Shown: positions 9,229-17,963, numbered from the stretch's first letter. The stretch: DNA of 34,599 bases from Paraburkholderia sp. BCC1885 (GCF_900996235.1 NZ_CAAJGM010000223.1:1-34599), one strand, 5' to 3'. Notes: a model not told the origin generated them from the sequence alone. A program made the numbers and translations.

Positions 9229-9819
9229 ATGACTGATCCTATGACACAAGCCCTATCCGTATCTTTCGCACCACCAGGTATTCAAACGGCGCCTGACGAT
9301 TACTTCGTCTATGTCTTGCCGAACGATCCGTTGGCTCGTCCTCTTCTCGAAGAGCTCGCCTACGAATACAGCAGCCGCTATGCGGGTCTGGTCGACCCGG
9401 AGGAAATCGACCGGGAAATGCAGCGCTATCCTGCCGAAGCATTCCAGCCGCCGCATGGCGCCTTCGTTCTGCTGTTGCGCAACGGCGAGGCCATTGCAGG
9501 AGGCGCGTTCATGCGCCATGAGGACCCAGGCACCACCGAGTTCAAGCGCATCTGGGCGAGCCGCCAGCATCGGCGTCAGGGTCTTGCGCGCAAGGTTCTC
9601 GCTGAACTGGAAGCCCATGCCGTGCGGCTTGGCTATACGCGCGTGTTTCTCGGCACCGGTCCCCGTCAGCCTGAGGCTGTCGCGCTATACCAGACCAATG
9701 GCTACACCTTGCTGTCTTCGCATGATTTCGGTGAGGACGAGCCGCCAGGCGTTTTGTTCGAAAAGTATCTGGTCACGCAGAACGGCCCGCATGCGGCCAC
9801 GCCGGGCACTATCGCCTAG
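9229..9819 (+). CDS. GNAT-family N-acetyltransferase
   Basis: About 196 residues with the Gcn5-related acetyltransferase fold. The acetyl-CoA pyrophosphate loop is RQHRRQGLARKVL (motif A, Q-x-x-G-x-A type), followed by LGYTRVFLGTG and the C-terminal EAVALYQTNGY block, which is a standard GNAT signature. GTG at 9217 and ATG at 9229 and 9241 are all possible starts, and none has a strong ribosome site. In Bacillus ytm and yxe operons, an acetyltransferase of this family N-acetylates S-modified cysteines before a flavin monooxygenase acts. That parallel is the main reason for the organosulfur model here. The substrate is not shown by the sequence. Confidence 0.88.
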   Translation: MTDPMTQALSVSFAPPGIQTAPDDYFVYVLPNDPLARPLLEELAYEYSSRYAGLVDPEEIDREMQRYPAEAFQPPHGAFVLLLRNGEAIAGGAFMRHEDPGTTEFKRIWASRQHRRQGLARKVLAELEAHAVRLGYTRVFLGTGPRQPEAVALYQTNGYTLLSSHDFGEDEPPGVLFEKYLVTQNGPHAATPGTIA

Positions 9820-9934
9820 ATCGGCTGCCGTTTCGGGCTTAGCGTCAGGTCATATATGAATCTGTTGATTTATTCGTAGTGCGCGGCTACGGTAGGAATG
9901 AAAATTTCCCGAAGCCCGCTTACTACAAACCACA

Positions 9935-11596
9935 ATGACGAACCCCTCTCTCCGGCATGCAGTACGCGCGCTACGCCGCGCATTTCGCACCGCATTTTTT
10001 TGCGCTGCATCGTTTAGCCTGTTTGCAGCTACTTTGACAATTGCCACACCGGCAAGCGCCGCAGGCGACAAAACGCTGGTGTTCTGCACCGAAGGCAGCC
10101 CGGCCGGTTTCGACCCGGGCCAGCACACCACCAGCACGGATTTCGACGCCAGCAGCAACGCCATTTACAACGAGCTGGTGCAATTTCGCCGCGGCACGCT
10201 GGACCTCGAGCCCGCGCTCGCGACGAGCTGGGACGTCTCTGCGGATCAACGAACCTATACGTTCCATTTGCGGCACGGCGTCAAGTTTGGAGCAACGGCA
10301 TGGTTCAAACCTACGCGCGATTTCAACGCGGACGACGTGCTGTTCACCTTCAACCGCATGCTCAACGCCGATGAGCCGTTCCGCAAGGCTTATCCGACGA
10401 GTTTTCCGTATTTCAGCGATCTCGGCTTCGACAGGAATCTCGAACGGATCGACAAGGTGGACGACTATACGGTCCGCTTCGAGCTGAAGCAGCCGGACGT
10501 GATCTTCGTGCGCAATCTGGCGATGGCCTTCGCCTCGGTGCTATCGGCTGAATACGCGGCGCAACTGAGCGCCGCGCATCGCGAGGCCGACATCAACCAG
10601 TTGCCGGTCGGCACTGGCCCGTTCGTGTTCCGCTCGTATCAGAAGGACGCGCTGATCCGCTACGACGCCAACCCTGACTATTGGCGTCCCGAAGACGTCA
10701 AACTCGCCCATCTGATCTTTGCGATTACGCCTGACCCCGGTGTGCGTATCCAGAAACTGGCGAGCGGCGAGTGCCAGGTGTCGGCGTTCCCGCGTCCCGC
10801 GGATCTGGATATCGTCAGGCGCAATCCCGAGCTGACGCTGATTTCCGGCGTGGGCTTCAATGTGGGGTTCGTGGCGTATAACACCCAGCACACGCCGCTT
10901 GAGCGCGTCGAAGTTCGCCGCGCGCTCGACATGGCGATCGACAAACCGGCCATCATCAAAGCGGTATTCGCCGGTAACGCGACTGTCGCAACCAATCCGA
11001 TGCCGCCGTCGCAGTGGTCCTACGACAAGCAACTCAAGGATGCGCCGTTTGATCCCGCGAAGGCCAAGGCCTTGCTCGCGCAAGCGGGCTTTCCGAATGG
11101 CTTCGACATTTCCCTGTGGGCCATGCCGGTGCAGCGCCCCTACAATCCGAATGCGCAGTTGATGGCGCAACTGATTCAGCAGGATTGGGCGAACATCGGC
11201 GTGCGCGCCAAGATCGTCAGCTACGAATGGGGCGAATATAACCGTCGCGCCAAACAGGACGGCGAACACGATGCCATCCTCTACGGCTGGTCGGGCGACA
11301 ACGGCGACCCTGACAACTGGCTTGGCACCTTGCTAGGCTGCGATGCGGTGCATGGCAGTAACGTATCGAAGTGGTGCAATGCGGACTTCAATGCGCTGAT
11401 CGTGAAGGCGCGATCGAGTCCCGACGTCGCCGTGCGCACGGCGCTGTACGAACAGGCCCAGGTCATTTTCAAGCAACAGGTGCCTTACACGCCGATCGCG
11501 CATTCCATCGTGTCGCTGCCGGCATCGAAACGCGTGAAGGGGCTGCTGTTTTCGCCGCTAGGCAGTCACCGCTTCGATGGTGTCTGGCTGGAGTGA
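9935..11596 (+). CDS. Family-5 solute-binding protein (peptide/nickel type)
   Basis: A 553-residue protein with a Sec signal (Arg-rich start, hydrophobic core about residues 19-38, cleavage near ASA-AGD). It reads as a DppA-like SBP_bac_5 protein throughout: KTLVFCTEGSPAGFDPGQ, LATSWDVSADQRTYTFHLRHGVKF, FNADDVLFTFNRM, LPVGTGPFVFRSYQKD, and C-terminal WSGDNGDPDNWLGTLLGC. Members bind dipeptides, oligopeptides or other small polar molecules in the periplasm. No permease or ATPase of the Dpp/Opp type lies beside it, so it must use a distant transporter or act as an extra receptor for the cluster's own substrate. It follows the GNAT gene by 115 bases in the same direction. The start codon lacks an obvious ribosome site. 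Confidence 0.93.
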   Translation: MTNPSLRHAVRALRRAFRTAFFCAASFSLFAATLTIATPASAAGDKTLVFCTEGSPAGFDPGQHTTSTDFDASSNAIYNELVQFRRGTLDLEPALATSWDVSADQRTYTFHLRHGVKFGATAWFKPTRDFNADDVLFTFNRMLNADEPFRKAYPTSFPYFSDLGFDRNLERIDKVDDYTVRFELKQPDVIFVRNLAMAFASVLSAEYAAQLSAAHREADINQLPVGTGPFVFRSYQKDALIRYDANPDYWRPEDVKLAHLIFAITPDPGVRIQKLASGECQVSAFPRPADLDIVRRNPELTLISGVGFNVGFVAYNTQHTPLERVEVRRALDMAIDKPAIIKAVFAGNATVATNPMPPSQWSYDKQLKDAPFDPAKAKALLAQAGFPNGFDISLWAMPVQRPYNPNAQLMAQLIQQDWANIGVRAKIVSYEWGEYNRRAKQDGEHDAILYGWSGDNGDPDNWLGTLLGCDAVHGSNVSKWCNADFNALIVKARSSPDVAVRTALYEQAQVIFKQQVPYTPIAHSIVSLPASKRVKGLLFSPLGSHRFDGVWLE

Positions 11597-11689
11597 ATGC
11601 GCCTAAGCTGAGCGGTTTATCCACGTTTCGAGCTTTGCTTAGCTTGAATCGTCATTTAGACGAACAACGGCACGGCACCTAAAATCGCG

Positions 11690-11710
11690 GGTCCGCTGAA
11701 ATGGCGGACC
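11690..11710. other. Short hairpin upstream of the DUF4096 gene
   Basis: A 7-bp perfect stem (GGTCCGC / GCGGACC) with a 7-base spacer lies 94 bases after the family-5 binding-protein stop and 58 before the next start. There is no T-run, so it is not a clean intrinsic terminator. It may end the long upstream transcript in a Rho-dependent way or sit in a leader. Confidence 0.3.
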
Positions 11711-11768
11711 GCGGAAGCCGGGACGATCCGTGTGAGGAAGATCGAGATGAGCTTCGCTGAGAGCAGAC

Positions 11769-12170
11769 ATGATTCAGTTTGACGATTTGAAAGACAGCGA
11801 ATGGGCTCTGATTGAAGGGCTATTCTGCAATGAGGCGGTGGCGCCCGACCGCTCGGGGCGGCGGCGCGTCGAACCGCGCGCAGTGGTCAACGCGGTGCTC
11901 TGGGCGCTGTCGACGGGGCATAGCTGGTCGAGGGTGCCGGGATGGTATCCGTCACGCCCGACCTGCCGCCGCCGCTTCGAAGAATGGCAAGCCGACGGCA
12001 CGCTCGCCGAAATCATCCGCCGGCTGAACGCCGCAGGCCGCGAGGTTCTGTTGCGCGGGCCGGTCGCCGACGCGTTCAATCATGCTGCGGCGGCGAGTCT
12101 GAATCCGGATCACGAACCGCTGAACCGCCTGTCGTGGACGAATCCGCAGATGTGGCGCTCGCCTGCCTGA
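11769..12170 (+). CDS. Stand-alone DUF4096 transposase-like protein
   Basis: A 133-residue protein that matches the N-terminal DUF4096 region of IS5/IS402-type transposases: LKDSEWALIEGLF..., RRRVEPRAVVNAVLWALSTGHSWSRVP and PTCRRRFEEWQADGTLAEI. This part is thought to be the DNA-binding helix-turn-helix region. The DDE catalytic half that normally follows is absent: the frame closes with a stop and the next gene is unrelated. I saw no terminal inverted repeats or target duplications around it. Either it is a decayed remnant or it is a domesticated DNA-binding protein; similar short proteins appear to be widespread in Burkholderia-type genomes. Its start at 11769 has a GAGAG-like ribosome site. 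Confidence 0.75.
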   Translation: MIQFDDLKDSEWALIEGLFCNEAVAPDRSGRRRVEPRAVVNAVLWALSTGHSWSRVPGWYPSRPTCRRRFEEWQADGTLAEIIRRLNAAGREVLLRGPVADAFNHAAAASLNPDHEPLNRLSWTNPQMWRSPA

Positions 12171-12232
12171 GACACCGGGGTCCGTTATGATGCGTGTCAC
12201 CACCATCGTAATTCGATCCAGGGAGCCTCAAG

Positions 12233-12718
12233 GTGAAAAGACAGATCCCCCTTTTTCTCGCCGCACTGCTTCTGATTGGCAACACGCGGGTTTACGCCGC
12301 GACGTCTGACACGAATACGTCACAGCCTTCGCAGCAGGAGGCGCTCTCAGCGGCGGCGAAGCTCGGCCAGCTTTACGACAGCAACTACGCGGCCAAAAAC
12401 GCCGACGCCATGGCGCAGTTGTACGCCGAAGACGGCACGCTGGTGTCGCCCGGCGGCAAACTCATTACGGGCCGCGCGGCGCTCAAGCAATATTACGAGC
12501 AGCGCTTTGGTTCGGGCGCGAAGGAACATCACATTCACGTCATCGATGCGAGCGCGCAAGGCAACGGCGGCTTCAGCATCGCAGACTTTTCGGTGCAGGT
12601 TCCGAACGGCGACGGCACGTACAGAAAGGAAAGCGGCCACATCATGGCGGTTTTCGTGAAAGAGAGCGACGGCTGGCATTTCCGTGCCGTGGAGCCGAGC
12701 GTGCCACCGAAGGAATAG
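12233..12718 (+). CDS. Secreted SnoaL/DUF4440-like protein
   Basis: A 161-residue protein starting at GTG 12233, preceded by an AGGGAGCC ribosome site. It has a clear Sec signal (MKRQIPLFLAALLLIG..., cleavage near VYA-ATS). The mature part has the NTF2-like cone fold typical of SgcJ/EcaC or DUF4440 proteins: LGQLYDSNYAAKNADAMAQLYAEDGTLVSPGGKLITGRAALKQYY, and near the end GHIMAVFVKESDGWHFRAVEPS. Such proteins bind small molecules in the central pocket, and many have no assigned reaction. It ends against a convergent MocR gene with a hairpin between them. A periplasmic binding or isomerase-like role is possible, but nothing in the neighbourhood specifies it. Confidence 0.85.
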   Translation: MKRQIPLFLAALLLIGNTRVYAATSDTNTSQPSQQEALSAAAKLGQLYDSNYAAKNADAMAQLYAEDGTLVSPGGKLITGRAALKQYYEQRFGSGAKEHHIHVIDASAQGNGGFSIADFSVQVPNGDGTYRKESGHIMAVFVKESDGWHFRAVEPSVPPKE

Positions 12719-12737
12719 CGCGCCGGCAGCACTGCGA

Positions 12738-12753
12738 CCCGCCTATGGGCGGG
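12738..12753. terminator. Hairpin between convergent genes
   Basis: A 6-bp GC stem (CCCGCC / GGCGGG) with a 4-base loop sits between the stops of the SnoaL-like gene (12718) and the MocR gene (12762 on the other strand). The position suits a bidirectional terminator. The T-tract is poor on both strands. Confidence 0.5.
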
Positions 12754-12761
12754 GCTTCGCT

Positions 12762-14156
12762 TTAGATCACCACCTCGTGGTGAGCCGACGGCTTCTGGGC
12801 TAACAGATGCGAGAGCTTGCGCAACGCCACTTCGAGTCGCATGCGGTCGGCGCATCCGCCGAGCGAAATGCGGATGGCGTTGGGTGGATTGGGCCCTGTA
12901 AAAAAGGCTTCCGCAGGCGCCACGACCAGACCGTTGTCGCGCGCGGCCGCTGCCAGGTCGAGAGCCTGCCAGTAACTCGGCAGCGTGTGCCACACGTGAA
13001 TCCCTTCGTTAGCCGGCGTGCTGGCCGCGCCCGCCAGCACGCCCCTCGCCATGCGTTGCCGCGCATGCGCTTCCGTCTGGACGCCGGCCAGCAATTGCGC
13101 CGCGGACCCGTCATGAATCCACTGCGTGACGAGCGTGGCCGTCAGCGCCGAGGTCAACGAAAAGGTCCTTAGCGCGGCCAGGATAGCCTGCTGGTCTTGC
13201 ATAGCGGGTAACGCCACAAACGCCGTTCGCAGCCCCGGCGAGAGGCATTTCGACAGCGTCGATATGTAATACACCTGGTCGGGCATCAGACGCGCGAGCG
13301 GTGAGGGTGCATTCTCCGCAAACAGCCAGTACGGGTCGTCTTCGATAATCCTAAGGTTCAGTTTTGCGGCGATCCGCGCGATCTCGACACGGCGCCGCTC
13401 CGGCATCGTGCGGGTGGTGGGATTCTGCAGGGTAGGGTTTAGATAGAGGAGGCGTGCGTCGTGCTTTCGGCATGCGTCCTCGAGCGCATCGGGACGCATG
13501 CCGGAACCGTCGAGCGCCACCGTCTCGACACGGCGGCCAAGTTGCCGCGCGGCCAGCGGCAAACCGGGATAGGCGAGCGGCTCCATCAGAATGACATCGC
13601 CCGGTCGGGTCGACGCCATGATCAGTGCGGCGAGTGCGGCCTGCGCGCCCGGACAGACCACGATCCGGTCGAGGTCGATGCGCCCGAGCATCGGTTTGAG
13701 CCAGCGCGCGCCGGCATTGCGGTCGGTGTGACTGCCGCCGCCCAGGTGATACGTCATGAGCAGGTCGGTGTCGGTGCGCATCAATACCTGCGAGAGCCCC
13801 TCGCGCAGTAGCGCGGCCATTTCCACGTCGGCGGGCGGCGGGGGAATGTTCATGCTGAGGTCGATGCTTTGCGTCAACTCCACCTTTGGCGCCGCGACAA
13901 AAGTCCCCAGCGTCCCACGTGCTTCGATCAATTGACGACGCCGCGCCTCGGTAAACGCGCGCGTGACGGTGGTCAGGTCGATCTCCAGCGCCTCGGCCAG
14001 TTGACGCTGCGGCGGCAGCCGATCGCCCGGACGCAGCGTCCCATCGGCAATCGCCGACTCAAGAAAACTGACCACTTGCAGATAACGCGGCCCGTCGCCG
14101 GAGACGAATTCGGCGGCCCACGCCGGGCGCTTGTATGGATCATGTACGGGTTTCAT
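12762..14156 (-). CDS. MocR-type GntR/aminotransferase transcriptional regulator
   Basis: A 464-residue protein with two parts. Residues 8-90 form a GntR winged helix (SGDGPRYLQVVSFLESAIADGTLRPGDRLPPQRQLAEALEI...TVTRAF). Residues about 110-455 form a fold-type I aminotransferase domain with the pyridoxal-phosphate region intact: IEDDPYW (about 271-277) and the Schiff-base lysine in ISTLSKCLSPGLR (Lys303). MocR proteins are PLP-dependent regulators such as PdxR, GabR and TauR; the aminotransferase domain senses PLP or an amino compound. It is divergent from cyoA across about 200 bases, but a link to the oxidase is not expected from known family members. The neighbouring organosulfur-type cluster lies downstream and could be an alternative target. 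Confidence 0.93.
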   Translation of the reverse strand: MKPVHDPYKRPAWAAEFVSGDGPRYLQVVSFLESAIADGTLRPGDRLPPQRQLAEALEIDLTTVTRAFTEARRRQLIEARGTLGTFVAAPKVELTQSIDLSMNIPPPPADVEMAALLREGLSQVLMRTDTDLLMTYHLGGGSHTDRNAGARWLKPMLGRIDLDRIVVCPGAQAALAALIMASTRPGDVILMEPLAYPGLPLAARQLGRRVETVALDGSGMRPDALEDACRKHDARLLYLNPTLQNPTTRTMPERRRVEIARIAAKLNLRIIEDDPYWLFAENAPSPLARLMPDQVYYISTLSKCLSPGLRTAFVALPAMQDQQAILAALRTFSLTSALTATLVTQWIHDGSAAQLLAGVQTEAHARQRMARGVLAGAASTPANEGIHVWHTLPSYWQALDLAAAARDNGLVVAPAEAFFTGPNPPNAIRISLGGCADRMRLEVALRKLSHLLAQKPSAHHEVVI

Positions 14157-14359
14157 TTGGCGTCATTCTGTCGCAGTTGTAGGGATATTGTCTTACTTTA
14201 GGATGCCCGCATCGGGACATAAATCCATACATCGTACCTCTCGCACTCAAGTCGGGGAAGCATTGAAGGTGAAGGCGCGCCTGCGTGACCGGCACGTCAG
14301 CAGGTTCGCCGGATGAGATGCATGCATGGATGGTGTGACCGGCAACCAGGGTACATGAC
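14157..14359. promoter_or_regulatory. Divergent MocR-cyoA intergenic region
   Basis: 203 bases between divergent starts hold the promoters of both units. I see no convincing consensus promoter and no FNR-type dyad. GGGATATTG and GGATGCCCGCATCGGGACAT lie close to the MocR start. Any MocR self-regulation site should be here, but I cannot mark it with confidence. Confidence 0.4.
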
Positions 14360-15361
14360 ATGCGGAATCCAGCTTTGCGTAACCGAATCCCTGCCACAAG
14401 GGCAGCTTCGCTCAATCAATCCTCAACCATCGGACGGTTTGGTCTTTTCGCGGGGCGCCTTCTCGTGCTCGGCGCCGTTGGACTGCTTGGCGGATGCAGC
14501 ATGACGCTGTTCAATCCCAAGGGCGACATCGGCATGCAGGAGAAGAACCTGATCCTGCTTTCACTCGGTTTGATGCTGCTAGTGGTGATTCCGGTGATTC
14601 TGTTGACCCTGTACTTTGCATGGCGCTATCGGGCTTCGAATACCCACGCCGTCTACGCACCCAAATGGGCGCACTCCACGCCGATTGAAATAGTGGTATG
14701 GGCGATCCCGTGTGTGATCGTCGTGATTCTGGCGCTGGTGATCTGGCGCAGCACGCACACGCTGGATCCATCGCGACCGATTGATTCGCAGGCCAAAGCG
14801 GTTCGCGTCGAAGTCGTTGCACTGAACTGGAAGTGGCTGTTCATCTATCCGGACTATGGCGTGGCGTCCGTCAATCAGCTCGCCATTCCCGTCAATACCC
14901 CTGTTACGTTCGACATCACCGCCGAATCGCTGATGAATTCGTTTTTCATTCCACAACTCGGCGGCCAGATCTACGCCATGGCCGGCATGCATACCCAGTT
15001 GAACCTGATTGCGAATACACCCGGCGTCTATGCGGGACGCTCGTCGGCGTACAGCGGAGCCGGTTTCTCGGACATGCACTTCGACACGATCGCCACCAGC
15101 CGGAGTGACTTCGACGCGTGGATAGCCCGCGCGAAGCAATCGCCACTGTCGCTGGATAAAACAACTTACGAAGCGCTCGCCAAGCCTAGCCAGAAAGATC
15201 CGGTGACCGTCTATGCGCGCGTTACGCCCGGTCTTTTCGATGGCGTCGTCGGTCAGTACATGCAAGGCGCGGCGCGCGATCCGCTGTGTGGAACCGCACA
15301 GACCGCGCTTTCCGTCGAATCTACTGGAGCCCAATCGCCTGTCCATCAGGCTGCGGAGTAG
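14360..15361 (+). CDS. cyoA: Cytochrome bo3 ubiquinol oxidase subunit II
   Basis: A 333-residue subunit II of the bo3-type quinol oxidase. The N-terminus is a lipoprotein signal with lipobox LLGGC (Cys46), followed by two membrane segments (about residues 64-86 and 109-128). The periplasmic cupredoxin domain contains VVALNWKWLFIYPDYGVASVNQLAIP and SLMNSFFIPQLGGQIYAMAGM. The copper ligands of CuA-type oxidases are missing, as expected for quinol oxidases. The N-terminal extension before the hydrophobic core is longer than usual, and a later start cannot be excluded. It is the first gene of cyoABCD, with five bases to cyoB. The enzyme oxidises ubiquinol, reduces oxygen to water and pumps protons. 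Confidence 0.95.
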   Translation: MRNPALRNRIPATRAASLNQSSTIGRFGLFAGRLLVLGAVGLLGGCSMTLFNPKGDIGMQEKNLILLSLGLMLLVVIPVILLTLYFAWRYRASNTHAVYAPKWAHSTPIEIVVWAIPCVIVVILALVIWRSTHTLDPSRPIDSQAKAVRVEVVALNWKWLFIYPDYGVASVNQLAIPVNTPVTFDITAESLMNSFFIPQLGGQIYAMAGMHTQLNLIANTPGVYAGRSSAYSGAGFSDMHFDTIATSRSDFDAWIARAKQSPLSLDKTTYEALAKPSQKDPVTVYARVTPGLFDGVVGQYMQGAARDPLCGTAQTALSVESTGAQSPVHQAAE

Positions 15362-15366
15362 TCATC

Positions 15367-17343
15367 ATGTTTGGAAAACTTAACCTGGACGCTGTCCCGT
15401 ACCACGAGCCCATCATCATGGGCACGCTGGCTGTTGTCGTCGTGCTCGGCATGGCGCTACTGGCGGCCGTGACGTATGCGGGCAAATGGACTTATCTTTG
15501 GCGCGAGTGGTTCACCTCGGTCGACCACAAACGCATTGGCGTGATGTACATCATTCTCGCCATCGTGATGCTGCTGCGCGGCTTTGCCGACGCCATCATG
15601 ATGCGCACCCAGCAGGCCATGGCGTTTAACGATGCGGCCGGTTATCTGCCGCCGCATCATTACGATCAGATCTTCACCGCGCATGGTGTGATCATGATCT
15701 TCTTCGTGGCCACGCCGTTGATCCTCGGGCTGATGAACGTGGTGGTGCCGCTGCAACTCGGCGCGCGCGACGTGGCGTATCCGTTCGTCAATTCGCTGAG
15801 TTTCTGGCTGTCGGTGGTAGGCGCGGTGCTGGTGATGATGTCCATGTTCGTCGGCGATTTTGCCGCGACCGGCTGGGTGGCGTATCCGCCGTTGTCCGAG
15901 CTTGGCTACAGTCCAACCGTGGGCGTCGATTACTACATCTGGTCGCTGCAGATATCGGGGTTAGGCACGACGCTTACCGGGATCAACTTCATTGTGACGA
16001 TCCTGCGCATGCGCGCACCGGGCCTGACGCTGATGAAAATGCCGGTGTTCGTATGGACCGCGTTGATCACCAACATCCTGATCGTAGCGGTGTTTCCGGT
16101 GTTAACGGGCACGCTGGCGCTGCTCGCGGCCGACCGCTATCTCGGCATGCACTTCTTCACCAACGAGCTGGGCGGCAATGCAATGATGTATATCAACCTC
16201 ATCTGGGTGTGGGGACACCCTGAGGTATACATCCTGATCCTGCCGTGCTTTGGTGCGTACTCCGAAATTATCTCGACGTTCTCCGGCAAGCCGCTGTTCG
16301 GCTATAAGTCGATGGTGTATGCGACGGCGTCGATCGGCATTCTGTCGTTTTTCGTCTGGCTCCATCACTTCTTTACGATGGGTTCGGGCGCCAACGTCAA
16401 TGCGTTCTTCGGCATCATGACGTCGATCATCTCCATTCCAACCGGTGTGAAGCTGTTCAACTGGCTATTCACGATGTTCCGCGGACGTATCCGCTATCAC
16501 ACGTCGACGCTGTGGACGATCGGCTTCATGATCACCTTCGCGGTGGGCGGCATGACGGGTGTGCTGCTGGCGGTGCCGGGCGCGGACTTCGTGCTGCACA
16601 ACAGCCTGTTTCTCGTGGCGCACTTTCATAACGTGATCATCGGTGGCGTGGTGTTCGGCTGCTTTGCCGGCATCAGTTTCTGGTTCCCGAAGGTGTTCGG
16701 CTTCACGCTGAACGAGTTCTGGGGCAAGGTTTCGTTCTGGTGCTGGTTGATCGGCTACTGGCTTGCGTTCACGCCGCTTTATATCCTCGGCTTCGAAGGC
16801 ATGACGCGACGCATGAATCACTACGCGGTGCCGGAGTGGCACAAGTGGCTGGTGATCGCGCTGATCGGCGCGGTGTTTATCGCGGCAGGCATTGCGGCGA
16901 TGATCATTCAGTTTGCCGTCAGCATTCGCGACCGCGAGGCCAATCGCGATCTTACCGGCGACCCTTGGAATGGCCGCAGCCTGGAGTGGTCGACGGCGTC
17001 GCCGGCACCGTTCTACAACTTCGCCATCGTGCCGGTGATCACCTCGCTGGAACAGCACTGGGACAATAAGGAAGCAGGGCGCGCCTACGTGCGACCTGGC
17101 AAATATGAGGACATTCACATGCCGCGCAATACAGGCGCTGGCGTGATCATCGCGGCGTTCAGTCTGTTGCTGTGTTTTTCGCTGGTCTGGCACATGTGGC
17201 TGTTTGCGGCGGTTGGGCTGATCGGGATGATTGCGACATTCATCGTGCGAACCTACGATCAGGATGTGGACTACTACGTGCCGGCGGCCGAGGTCGCACG
17301 GATTGAAAGCGAGCGCTATGCGCAACTGAGCGAGGCCGCCTGA
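15367..17343 (+). CDS. cyoB: Cytochrome bo3 ubiquinol oxidase subunit I
   Basis: A 658-residue haem-copper oxidase subunit I with the catalytic centre. Recognisable metal-ligand regions are TAHGVIMIFFVATP (low-spin haem His), WGHPEVYILILPCFG (CuB His and the cross-linked Tyr region), WLHHFFTMG (CuB His pair) and VAHFHNVIIGG (haem ligands). There are about fifteen membrane segments, and the C-terminal extension typical of CyoB is present. The ATG at 15367 gives MFGKLNLDAVPYHEPI, the normal CyoB N-terminus. It is flanked by cyoA and cyoC with five- and two-base gaps, so it is clearly one operon. Confidence 0.97.
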   Translation: MFGKLNLDAVPYHEPIIMGTLAVVVVLGMALLAAVTYAGKWTYLWREWFTSVDHKRIGVMYIILAIVMLLRGFADAIMMRTQQAMAFNDAAGYLPPHHYDQIFTAHGVIMIFFVATPLILGLMNVVVPLQLGARDVAYPFVNSLSFWLSVVGAVLVMMSMFVGDFAATGWVAYPPLSELGYSPTVGVDYYIWSLQISGLGTTLTGINFIVTILRMRAPGLTLMKMPVFVWTALITNILIVAVFPVLTGTLALLAADRYLGMHFFTNELGGNAMMYINLIWVWGHPEVYILILPCFGAYSEIISTFSGKPLFGYKSMVYATASIGILSFFVWLHHFFTMGSGANVNAFFGIMTSIISIPTGVKLFNWLFTMFRGRIRYHTSTLWTIGFMITFAVGGMTGVLLAVPGADFVLHNSLFLVAHFHNVIIGGVVFGCFAGISFWFPKVFGFTLNEFWGKVSFWCWLIGYWLAFTPLYILGFEGMTRRMNHYAVPEWHKWLVIALIGAVFIAAGIAAMIIQFAVSIRDREANRDLTGDPWNGRSLEWSTASPAPFYNFAIVPVITSLEQHWDNKEAGRAYVRPGKYEDIHMPRNTGAGVIIAAFSLLLCFSLVWHMWLFAAVGLIGMIATFIVRTYDQDVDYYVPAAEVARIESERYAQLSEAA

Positions 17344-17345
17344 TC

Positions 17346-17963
17346 ATGAGCAACGCTGTAACGCATCACGCCCACGGCCACGCCGATGGGCACCACGCAT
17401 CGCACGACGATGGAGCCAAAACCACCTTCGGGTTCTGGATCTATCTGATGAGCGATTGCCTGATCTTCGCCACGCTGTTCGCCACTTTCGGCGTGCTGGC
17501 GAATGCTACGGCAGGCGGCCCGACCGGTAATGGCCTGTTCGAACTGCCTTACGTGCTCGGCGAAACGCTGCTGTTGCTGATCAGCAGCTTCACGTTCGGC
17601 ATGGCCATGCTCGGCATGCAGGCTCGCCGTGAGTCGCAAGTAATTGGCTGGCTGGCCGTGACATTTCTGTTTGGCGCCGGGTTTATCGGCATGGAAGTGG
17701 TCGAGTTCGCCAAGCTGATTGGCGACGGCGCGGGGCCGCACGTTAGCGCGTTCCTTTCGTCGTACTTCTTCCTGGTCGGCACGCATGGTTTGCACGTGAC
17801 GTGCGGACTGCTGTGGATTGCGGTGACGATGCATCAGGTCTACAAGTTCGGCCTGACTGGCGTAACGCGCCGACGGCTCGCTTGCCTGAGTCTCTTCTGG
17901 CACTTCCTGGATTTGATCTGGATCTGCGTGTTTACTTTTGTTTATCTGCGCGAGTTTGTATGA
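17346..17963 (+). CDS. cyoC: Cytochrome bo3 ubiquinol oxidase subunit III
   Basis: A 205-residue subunit III with five predicted membrane segments and a His-rich N-terminus (HHAHGHADGHHASHDD). Family blocks are FGFWIYLMSDCLIFATLFATF, FELPYVLGETLLLLISSFTFGMAM, and FFLVGTHGLHVTCGLLWI followed by LFWHFLDLIWICVFTFVYL. It starts two bases after the cyoB stop, and its own stop overlaps the cyoD start in an ATGA arrangement, so translation is probably coupled. It stabilises the subunit I core and is part of the same proton-pumping quinol oxidase. Confidence 0.95.
   Translation: MSNAVTHHAHGHADGHHASHDDGAKTTFGFWIYLMSDCLIFATLFATFGVLANATAGGPTGNGLFELPYVLGETLLLLISSFTFGMAMLGMQARRESQVIGWLAVTFLFGAGFIGMEVVEFAKLIGDGAGPHVSAFLSSYFFLVGTHGLHVTCGLLWIAVTMHQVYKFGLTGVTRRRLACLSLFWHFLDLIWICVFTFVYLREFV

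Noticed and set aside
9820..9934. Inverted repeat CGGGCTT/AAGCCCG before the family-5 binding protein
   Set aside because: The arms are short and about 50 bases apart, so neither a terminator nor an operator is supported.
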